Positions 57,452 through 64,000 of a stretch of DNA of 64,000 nt are shown piece by piece (the first letter of the stretch is position 1; each line of letters begins with the position of its first letter). Source of the stretch: Rhizobium leucaenae USDA 9039 (GTDB lineage Bacteria > Pseudomonadota > Alphaproteobacteria > Rhizobiales > Rhizobiaceae); the NCBI RefSeq assembly GCF_000426285.1, contig NZ_AUFB01000001.1, positions 186,001 to 250,000 on the forward strand. Direction: 5' to 3'. A program made the translations under genes and the position numbers. The notes below the pieces were generated by a model. That model made no database searches. It was not told the origin of the DNA and saw only the letters and a list, made by a program, of their open reading frames with translations.

Positions 57452-58360
57452 ATGGCAACGCATCGCTTTACCCCGACGGCCTATCACAACGTTATCGGCT
57501 CCCTTCCCCCGGCTTTGCACATCGCCGATGGTGATACGGTCATCACCGAAACGCTTGATGCCGCCGGCTATGACAAGGGCGGCATCCAGCGGGCCTCGGG
57601 CCCGAATCCGATGAACGGACCGATTTTTGTCGAAGGCGCGGAGCGCGGCGATTCACTGAAAGTCGAGATCCTCGGCATGGTCCCGACGCGCGACACGGGC
57701 TTTACCCGAAGCGTCGTTGCCGGCAATGTCGTCGAGCCGGAAGACGTGCGGACGCTGCCGCCGGGCAACAGGGCAAATTGGCAAATCGATCGTCAGGCGC
57801 TATCGGCCCGGCTTGCCGAGCCGGTCGCAGGTCTTGAGTCTTTCGTGCTGCCGCTGACGCCAATGATCGGCTGCTTCGGCGTCGCCCCTTCCCTCGGCCA
57901 GGCCATATCCACTGCCACCAGCGGCGAATTCGGCGGCAATATGGACTACAGGCTGCTCGGACCCGGCACGACGATCTGGTTTCCTGTTTCGGCGCCGGGT
58001 GCCCTCTTCTTTCTTGGCGATTGCCATGCCGTGCAGGGCGACGGTGAGATCGTCGGCACCGGCATCGAGACCACCTTCGAAGTGACCGTGCGGCTCAGCG
58101 TCGAAAAGAAGAAGATCATATGGCCGCGCGGCGAAACCGCAGATGACATTTTTACAATCGGCAATGCCCGGCCGCTCGATCAGGCGCTACAGCATGCGAC
58201 CAGCGAAATGCTTCGGTGGCTGGCCTCCGACTACGGACTCGACAAGACTGCCGCCAGCCATTTGCTTGGCCAAGTCGTGCGTTATGACGTCGGCAATGTT
58301 TTCGATCCGGCCTATACGATGGCCTGCCGCGTATCTAAGGCCTGGCTGCAGCGGCGATAG
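57452..58360 (+). CDS. Acetamidase/formamidase family protein
   Basis: 302 residues. Family text: ALHIADGDTVITETLDA, NPMNGPIFVEGAERGDSLKVEI, PLTPMIGCFGVAP, GGNMDYRLLGPGTTIWFPVSAPGALFFLGDCHAVQGDGE and EVTVRLSVEKKK. The FmdA/AmdA fold hydrolyses short amides to ammonia and the acid. The substrate is probably formamide, acetamide or a similar small amide. Monocistronic, convergent with the antiporter gene 3 bases away. Confidence 0.9.
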   Translation: MATHRFTPTAYHNVIGSLPPALHIADGDTVITETLDAAGYDKGGIQRASGPNPMNGPIFVEGAERGDSLKVEILGMVPTRDTGFTRSVVAGNVVEPEDVRTLPPGNRANWQIDRQALSARLAEPVAGLESFVLPLTPMIGCFGVAPSLGQAISTATSGEFGGNMDYRLLGPGTTIWFPVSAPGALFFLGDCHAVQGDGEIVGTGIETTFEVTVRLSVEKKKIIWPRGETADDIFTIGNARPLDQALQHATSEMLRWLASDYGLDKTAASHLLGQVVRYDVGNVFDPAYTMACRVSKAWLQRR

Positions 58361-58363
58361 CGA

Positions 58364-60106
58364 TCAACCCGCGTCCAGCGATTGATCCCGTCTTTGGCGC
58401 GACACATTCATCTCCTGCCGCTCCTGTGCCATGCTACTGACGGCGGCACGCAAGCTCGGATGGCGGGACATGAAGAGATTGAAGTCTCGGCGTTCCAGAA
58501 CCAGGAATTGACAAAAATCGACCGCCACCACGTCGGCGGTGCGGCGTGCGCCGGTCAAGACCGCCATCTCGCCGAAGAAAGCGCCGGCGCCGAGCGGAAT
58601 TTCGTCGTCTTCGAGCTGCACCTCGACCGCGCCGGACGCGATGAAATACATGCTGTCACCCCGGTCGCCGGTGCGGATGACACGATCGCCCGGCGATGCC
58701 GACCTTGGCCGGAAAAGCAGCAGAAGTTCCTCTTGGGCATTGTCGTCGAGATCGGCGAACATCGGAAACGTGTCGATCAACTGCTCGATCTCAAGGTGAT
58801 GCTGGCGGTCCCTCTCCTCGCGCTGCAGGCTGATGACCGCCAGGTCACGGCAGAGGCGGTCGTGCTTGGCCGCACCATGGCCGGCCATGCGCACCGGCCA
58901 TCGGGAAAAGACCAATTTCTCCAGCCGCTCGCTGCCAAGAAAAACCAGCGGATTGACCGTAATCGACAGAATGGCGCAGGCAAGGATCAGATCCTGCCCT
59001 TCGCGCGGCAACAGGCCCAGCGACACGCCGAGACCGGCCAGTATGAAGGAAAATTCGCCGATCTGCGCAAGTCCTGCGGCGACGGCAAAACCCATGCTGG
59101 CGGGGTAACGCAACAGCAGCACGACGCAGAAAGCAATCAGCGACTTGCCGAGAATGATGAGGGCGAGCACCCCGAGGACCATCAGCGGTTCACGCACCAG
59201 CACCGACGGATCGAAGAGCATGCCGACGGAAACGAAGAACAATACCGAAAAGGCATTCTGCAACGGCAGGGAATCCGCCGCAGCCCGATGGCTGAGATGG
59301 GACTCACTCATGATCAGGCCGGCGAAGAAGGCGCCGAGCGCGAAGGAAACGCCGAATATCTCCGCCGCCCCGAAAGCGATGCCGAGCGCGATAGCAAGAA
59401 CGGAAAGCGTGAAGAGCTCGCGTGAGCCCGTCCGTGCGACGGAGGTCAGCAGCCAGGGAACGATCTTCGGACCGATGAAGATCGCGACGGCCGCAAACGC
59501 CGCCACCTTGATGAGGGTGATGCCTATGGTCAGGCCGATCGGCCCAGTGCTTGCGTGAGCGCCCGCATCGGCATTGCCGCCAAGAACGCCGGCAAAGGCC
59601 GGCAACAGCACGAGCGCCAGTACCATCGCCAAATCCTCGACGATCAGCCAGCCGACGGCGACGCGGCCATTGGCGGAACTGACCAGATTGCGCTCTTCCA
59701 GCGCCTTCAGCAGCACGACGGTACTGGCGACCGCAAGGCTCAAGCCGAAGACCAGGCCCGCCCCGATGCTCCAGCCCCACAGGGAGGTGAGGCCGATCCC
59801 CAAGAGAGCCGCAATGGCAATTTGGCCGATGGCACCGGGGATAGCGACCCCGCGCACCGCCAGCAGATCAGCCGCCGAAAAATGCAGACCAACGCCGAAC
59901 ATCAGGAGGATGACGCCAATCTCGGCAAGCTGCGACGCAAGAGCGGTATCGGCGACAAAACCTGGCGTCGACGAGCCGATCATGACACCGGCGACGAGGT
60001 ATCCGACGAGCGGCGGCAGATGCAGCCGGTCGGCGAGATAGCCGAAAATGGCCGCAAACACGAAACCGGCGGCAATCAGTGCTATCAATGCGACATCGTG
60101 CGGCAC
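58364..60106 (-). CDS. CPA2 cation:proton antiporter with C-terminal cyclic nucleotide-binding domain
   Basis: 580 residues. Residues 1-400 form a KefB/NhaA-like exchanger with about twelve helices (VGYLVAGVMIGSSTPGF, LAEIGVILLMFGVGLHF, ALGAFFAGLIMSESHLSHR). Instead of the usual TrkA-N/RCK domain, residues 440-560 hold a CRP-type cNMP domain with the phosphate-binding cassette FFGEMAVLTGARRTADV (E513, R521/R522). It likely exchanges Na+ or K+ for H+, gated by cAMP or cGMP (inference from domain content). Two cyclases lie in the same window, one 1.1 kb away. Confidence 0.9.
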   Translation of the reverse strand: MPHDVALIALIAAGFVFAAIFGYLADRLHLPPLVGYLVAGVMIGSSTPGFVADTALASQLAEIGVILLMFGVGLHFSAADLLAVRGVAIPGAIGQIAIAALLGIGLTSLWGWSIGAGLVFGLSLAVASTVVLLKALEERNLVSSANGRVAVGWLIVEDLAMVLALVLLPAFAGVLGGNADAGAHASTGPIGLTIGITLIKVAAFAAVAIFIGPKIVPWLLTSVARTGSRELFTLSVLAIALGIAFGAAEIFGVSFALGAFFAGLIMSESHLSHRAAADSLPLQNAFSVLFFVSVGMLFDPSVLVREPLMVLGVLALIILGKSLIAFCVVLLLRYPASMGFAVAAGLAQIGEFSFILAGLGVSLGLLPREGQDLILACAILSITVNPLVFLGSERLEKLVFSRWPVRMAGHGAAKHDRLCRDLAVISLQREERDRQHHLEIEQLIDTFPMFADLDDNAQEELLLLFRPRSASPGDRVIRTGDRGDSMYFIASGAVEVQLEDDEIPLGAGAFFGEMAVLTGARRTADVVAVDFCQFLVLERRDFNLFMSRHPSLRAAVSSMAQERQEMNVSRQRRDQSLDAG

Positions 60107-60296
60107 GGTGGCCCTTCCCGCTTTCAGGCTTTACCGCCTCGTTCCCTATATTCGATCCTAAGCTAGCATCGCTCTTGCGGGGACGTCTACCAGTGCGGGC
60201 GCGATCCCGAACGGCGACGGTGTTTTCAGACAGATCATGCGACGCTTAAATGCAAACCGCCGCGCCTTTGCGGAGCGCGGCGGCGAAAGCAGATGC

Positions 60297-61343
60297 TTAC
60301 TGATCCAGGACGATCTGCAGCTTGACGTCGCTCGGCCGTGCCTCCACGGCCCGGTCGAAGGCTTCGATCGACTGCTCGAATTTGAAGGTTTCGGAAATCA
60401 GCGGCTTCAGATCGACACGGCCGGACGCGATGAGCGCGATGGATCGCTCATATTGATGCGCGTATCGGAAGACGGTCTCGATGCGGATTTCCTTGGTCGA
60501 TGCGGTCGAGACATCGAATCCGACCGGCGCCACCGGCAGACCGACGGCGACGATGACCCCGCCCGGGCGCGGCAATTCCATCACCGTCTCCCACGCCTTC
60601 GGTGAACCGGAACACTCGAACACGACATCCGCGCCCCAGTCATCCGTCAGACGCCTGACCTCTTCGATCAGGTTCTTCTCGCGGATATTGACCGGGATCA
60701 CGCCCTGATACTGCGCGGCAATGTCGAGCTTCGGCTGGGCAAGATCGGCAACGATGGCGCGGGCGCAGCCGCCGGCAAGTGCGGCGATGGCGACCATGGT
60801 GCCGATCGGGCCGGCTCCAAGCACGACGGCGGTATCGCCAGGCGTGATCTTCGCCTTCGTGGCCGCCTGCATGCCAACCGCGAAAGGCTCGACCATCGCG
60901 CCTTCGGCAAAGCTGACATTGTCCGGCAGCTTGAAAGTATAATTGGCCGGATGCACGACGAAGGGCGTCAGCACGCCGTGGATCGGCGGCGTCGCCCAAA
61001 AGGTGACGGCGGGATCGACATTGTACATGCCAAGGCGGCTGGCTTTGGAATTGGGGTCGGGAACACCGGGTTCCATGCAAACGCGATCGCCGACCTTTAA
61101 ATGCGTGACACCGACGCCGACTTCGACCACCGTGCCGGCGGCCTCATGGCCGAGCACCATCGGGGCATTCACGATAAAGGGGCCGATGCGTCCATGCGTA
61201 TAATAATGCACGTCCGAGCCACAGACCCCGACCGTATGAATCTTGATCTTCACCTCACCCTGCCCGACCTCTTGCGGCAGGTCGATATCGCGCAGCGCCA
61301 GCTCATGCTGACGCTCCAGTACCAGGGCACGCACCTTGCTCAT
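60297..61343 (-). CDS. Zinc-dependent sugar alcohol dehydrogenase (xylitol/sorbitol type)
   Basis: 348 residues from the ATG at 61343 with GAGGAAAG upstream. Medium-chain dehydrogenase: catalytic zinc in [11 protein letters not shown] and [13 protein letters not shown] site [31 protein letters not shown]. The four structural-zinc cysteines of classical ADHs are missing ([13 protein letters not shown]), as in sorbitol and xylitol dehydrogenases. It oxidises a polyol to a ketose. No sugar transporter is linked, so the exact polyol is unknown. Confidence 0.88.
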   Translation of the reverse strand: MSKVRALVLERQHELALRDIDLPQEVGQGEVKIKIHTVGVCGSDVHYYTHGRIGPFIVNAPMVLGHEAAGTVVEVGVGVTHLKVGDRVCMEPGVPDPNSKASRLGMYNVDPAVTFWATPPIHGVLTPFVVHPANYTFKLPDNVSFAEGAMVEPFAVGMQAATKAKITPGDTAVVLGAGPIGTMVAIAALAGGCARAIVADLAQPKLDIAAQYQGVIPVNIREKNLIEEVRRLTDDWGADVVFECSGSPKAWETVMELPRPGGVIVAVGLPVAPVGFDVSTASTKEIRIETVFRYAHQYERSIALIASGRVDLKPLISETFKFEQSIEAFDRAVEARPSDVKLQIVLDQ

Positions 61344-61599
61344 AGCGTCTTTCCTCTGTTCGGACGGCAAATTCCCATCCCCGCGCAGCCGCGGGGATAC
61401 TCTGGATAGTTATATCGCCGTGACGCTCGTCACAAAACGATCTTCCTGCGAAAATGGGAGGCAGATATCTCCATATAGAACGAACCCTCCAATAATCCAA
61501 TGCATTAGGTGGCGCTTGTTAAAGGTCATTCTATTATGAGTATTGACTAGGGCTTGATTTTATTGCCTTTTAACACGCACGAAATGGGAGGACGTGTAA

Positions 61600-61737
61600 A
61601 TGGTATATGACTGGACCGGTCAGCGCACGCGCCGCTTAAAAATGTTGCGTGCCGCAAGCATAGCAGTGCTTCTTCTCCTTTTGATCGCAGTGCCTGCCGT
61701 ACTCTTGCGCTATAACCTTATTCACTATCCTTATTGA
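61600..61737 (+). CDS. Small membrane protein, 45 residues
   Basis: ATG at 61600 with an excellent GGGAGGA eight bases upstream; stop TGA at 61735. A basic N-terminus (GQRTRRLKMLRAASIA) leads into one helix (VLLLLLIAVPAVLLRY) and the short tail NLIHYPY. The region upstream is AT-rich and has TTGACT at about 61545, a possible -35. Likely a real small inner-membrane protein; no family recognised. Confidence 0.6.
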   Translation: MVYDWTGQRTRRLKMLRAASIAVLLLLLIAVPAVLLRYNLIHYPY

Positions 61738-61788
61738 GCCGCCGAACGCCGATGCATGCCACCTGCCCTTTTCTGCCAAGGCGACCGA

Positions 61789-63252
61789 TCAGGCCGCCTT
61801 TTTCGCGCTCGGTTTCGGCCTGCGCGAGACGTTGTCGCCGGCCTTCGCATCGAGTGGCAGGCAGTCGAGAACGGCAAGCAGGGCTATAATTCCAAGCATG
61901 ATGAAAGCCAGGCGAAATTCGATCGCAGTGATCCCGTCTATGCCGAGCGGCGCGCTGATGGCCTGGCCGATGCGGATGCCGATGGCACCGACAGCGATCC
62001 CCATCCCCATGGTTACCTGAAAGGCCGTGCTGAACAGGGTGTTTGCTCCCGTCATCTGCTGCGGCGGAATATCGGCAAAGGCAATAGTGTTCAGCGCCGT
62101 GAAATGCATCGAGCGGCACATGCCGCCGATGAACAGCACCGGGATGATGAACCAGAGCGGCGTGTCAGCCGAAAACAGCGCGCAGGCGGCGATGAAAATG
62201 GCATTGAGGATGCCGTTGACCACCAACACCGGCTTGAAGCCGAAGCGCCTGAGGATCGGCGTCGTGCCCGGTTTCATCGCCAGATTGCCGGCAAAGACCG
62301 CTAGAGTGAGCATACCGGCATGAAAGGCGCTGAGCCCGAAGCCGACCTGAAACATCAATGGCAGCAGGAAAGGCACGGCGCCAATGGCGATGCGGAACAG
62401 CGAGCCGCCGGAGATGGTGATGGCGAAAGTCTGTTGTTTCAGCCCCACTAGATCGATCAGCGGATGATCGGTTCGCAGAAAATGGAAGGTGGCGCCCGCA
62501 AGCAACACGCCACCGACGGCAACATAACCCCAGGCTTCCAGCCAAACCGGATCGGGACGGCCGATCAGCTCCAGACCATACATCAGGCTCGCGAGCCCGA
62601 GGCCGCTAATGACGAAGCCTGTCCAATCGAAGGGCGGCCGGGCGGCAGCCTTGGTCTCCGGGATCAGCATGAGAGCAAAGATAAACGCCACGATTCCGAG
62701 CGGCAGATTGAAGAAGAAGATCCAGCGCCAGCTCGCATGATCGGTTATGAAGCCGCCAAGCGGCGGCCCAAGAATGGGTGCCACGAGCGCCGGCCAGGTG
62801 ATGGTCGCGATTGCCGAGATCAATCGATCCTTCGGCGTATTGTTGAGAACCAGGAGGCGGCCGACCGGCACCATCATTGCTCCGCCAATGCCTTGCAGGA
62901 TGCGCATGGCGACAAAGGAGCCGACACCATTGGCAAAGCCACAGAGAACGGAGGCCAAGGTGAAGACGACGACAGCGGTGGTGAAAACCAGGCGGGCACC
63001 GAACCGGTCGCTGATCCAGCCGCTGATCGGAATGAAGACGCCGAGCGTCAGCAGATAGGCGCTCATGCCGATATTGAGATCGACCGGACGGGCGCCGAAG
63101 GAAACGGCCATCTGCGGCAAGGCGGTGGCGATGACGGTGCCGTCCAGGTTTTCCATGAAAAATGCGCCGGCCACGAGCAGGGCAATCTGCAGCGGCCGCG
63201 AGCTGGAAGCCTGGGCCCCCTGCCCTCGTTTGCGCGCGGAAATATCAGTCAT
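61789..63252 (-). CDS. MFS transporter, DHA2 (EmrB-like) multidrug exporter family
   Basis: 487 residues, about fourteen helices. MFS motifs: LDGTVIATALPQMA (motif D1), GWISDRFGARLVF (motif A), RILQGIGGAMMVPVGR and LGPPLGGFITDHASWRWIFFFNLPLG (motif C). Such proteins export drugs, dyes or fatty acids with proton antiport. No linked membrane fusion protein, so it may act alone at the inner membrane. Transport substrate cannot be read. Confidence 0.9.
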   Translation of the reverse strand: MTDISARKRGQGAQASSSRPLQIALLVAGAFFMENLDGTVIATALPQMAVSFGARPVDLNIGMSAYLLTLGVFIPISGWISDRFGARLVFTTAVVVFTLASVLCGFANGVGSFVAMRILQGIGGAMMVPVGRLLVLNNTPKDRLISAIATITWPALVAPILGPPLGGFITDHASWRWIFFFNLPLGIVAFIFALMLIPETKAAARPPFDWTGFVISGLGLASLMYGLELIGRPDPVWLEAWGYVAVGGVLLAGATFHFLRTDHPLIDLVGLKQQTFAITISGGSLFRIAIGAVPFLLPLMFQVGFGLSAFHAGMLTLAVFAGNLAMKPGTTPILRRFGFKPVLVVNGILNAIFIAACALFSADTPLWFIIPVLFIGGMCRSMHFTALNTIAFADIPPQQMTGANTLFSTAFQVTMGMGIAVGAIGIRIGQAISAPLGIDGITAIEFRLAFIMLGIIALLAVLDCLPLDAKAGDNVSRRPKPSAKKAA

Positions 63253-63703
63253 TCACAAATTGCTCCGAATCCGCCTTTCAATCCTCGCCATCTAAACGGT
63301 TGGGAACCATTTCCGATAGACCGAAATCGTCCTACCATTTGAGGAAGTGATCACGTTTCGCTTAACGACCCGATCAGAACTTGATCTGGATCTGCTGCCC
63401 GGCAGTTCGACACTGGGCACAGGCGGTCAGCCCGAGCAAAGCTTCCCCCTCTATCCAGAGCCTGATTTCAGTTGGTTTTGCCGACCAAATCGCTCGATGT
63501 GGCTCTAGTAGGCATTCGCACACAAGACATGGTAGGGTCATCCGGTCGAGATATGGCGCAATAAGAACGGCTGGATCGACATCGACCAACTATGGACCCG
63601 CTACGAGCAAACCAAGAATATCAGCATGAAGCCTCCAAGAGCCCGTCATAAGCTGAAGTTTTCACTCGTATCGGCTCCCCAACAGGAATGAGAGTCCCGG
63701 ATA
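63253..63703. other. Intergenic region with a coding-like fragment
   Basis: 450 bases before the GntR gene. Positions 63545-63691 read VEIWRNKNGWIDIDQLWTR... with protein-like composition to a stop just before the GntR gene. A TAG lies three codons upstream of 63545 and no start codon is available, so it looks like the tail of a broken gene. Other frames here (63374-63589 minus, 63381-63629 plus) have no support. Confidence 0.35.
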
Positions 63704-64000
63704 ATGAAATACGGCATTGGCGCAACGACTGCCTCTCGGCTTAGCCCGGAAACGAAACTGATCGTAACGCAGTCGCCATTCGATGCCTATGTGCGCAAAT
63801 ACGGCACGATACCCCGGCGGGGCGTCTTCGGCTATTTCGTGCATGAACTCGGCCGCCGCATCGTCGGCGGCAATTATCCCGTTGGCTCGACGCTTCCGAA
63901 CGAACCCGAGCTGGTGGAGCAGTTCGGCATCAGCCGCACCGTGATCCGCGAAGCAATGAAATGCCTGGCCGGCAAAGGTCTGGTGGAGATCAAGACCCGC
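63704..64000 (+). CDS. GntR-family regulator (3' end cut by window edge)
   Basis: 99 codons to the window edge from the ATG at 63704. After about 35 variable residues the winged helix is clear: GVFGYFVHELGRRIVGGNYPVGSTLPNEPELVEQFGISRTVIREAMKCLAGKGLVEIKTR, the FadR-type DNA-binding domain. The ligand domain is beyond the window, so its target is unknown. An upstream AGGAATGAGAG gives a fair ribosome site. Confidence 0.85.
   Translation, partial: MKYGIGATTASRLSPETKLIVTQSPFDAYVRKYGTIPRRGVFGYFVHELGRRIVGGNYPVGSTLPNEPELVEQFGISRTVIREAMKCLAGKGLVEIKTR

Overview
The window looks like chromosome or chromid DNA of a Rhizobium/Agrobacterium-type alphaproteobacterium. The evidence is the high GC content, the pcaDCHGB-pcaQ / pobA-pobR / pcaR-pcaIJF layout, a CyaC-type redox adenylate cyclase, a udh-gci-kdgD uronate route of the Agrobacterium kind, DUF3175/DUF2934 stress genes, and a palindromic intergenic repeat that I recognise as common in rhizobia. 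I see no rRNA, tRNA, CRISPR array, prophage or insertion sequence.

Layout. 1-7.0 kb: a truncated DUF3095 (cyclase-like) gene, two methyltransferases, the membrane/ferredoxin adenylate cyclase CyaC, a glycosyltransferase-deacetylase pair and a metallo-hydrolase. 7.2-17.2 kb: a catabolic module with a MarR regulator, a fused 5-oxoprolinase/hydantoinase, a divergent arginase-family hydrolase with an atypical metal motif, and a five-gene Liv-type ABC importer. 17.4-18.1 kb: a decayed RelE/HigB toxin next to an intact antitoxin. 18.1-28.6 kb: the complete 4-hydroxybenzoate/protocatechuate branch of the beta-ketoadipate pathway with three regulators (PcaQ, PobR, PcaR). 28.7-33.3 kb: a dehydrogenase, a stand-alone LigD polymerase domain, a GST, a methyltransferase and several small, probably stress-linked proteins, one behind a general-stress-type promoter. 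33.6-36.9 kb: a phospholipase D-like synthase, an endonuclease/phosphatase-family protein and a histidine phosphatase. 37.0-40.8 kb: uronate oxidation (udh, gci, kdgD) with a GntR repressor and a clear operator. 40.8-44.7 kb: sulfate ABC importer. 44.8-53.7 kb: the Kdp potassium pump with its two-component system, several small ORFs and an EIIA-Ntr-like protein at the end. 54-64 kb: YigZ/IMPACT protein, a second adenylate cyclase, an amidase, a cyclic-nucleotide-domain antiporter, a sugar alcohol dehydrogenase, a 45-residue membrane protein, an MFS exporter and a truncated GntR regulator.

How the parts fit. PobA makes protocatechuate from 4-hydroxybenzoate. PcaHG, B, C and D turn it into beta-ketoadipate, and PcaIJ and PcaF finish to succinyl-CoA and acetyl-CoA. 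Udh, Gci and KdgD carry galacturonate/glucuronate to alpha-ketoglutarate semialdehyde. KdpD/KdpE probably act through a TTTATA-N5-TTTATA site upstream of the pump, and the linked EIIA-Ntr may tie potassium uptake to the nitrogen PTS. Two cyclases, a cyclase-like DUF3095 protein and an antiporter with a cNMP-binding domain make cyclic nucleotide signalling a recurring theme.

The most promising unexplained items are the hydantoinase/arginase/ABC module with its two perfect dyads, the extra small ORF plus hairpin between kdpA and kdpB, and the cNMP-domain antiporter. All calls come from reading the sequence without database searches, so family names are recognition-based and exact substrates are inference unless stated.
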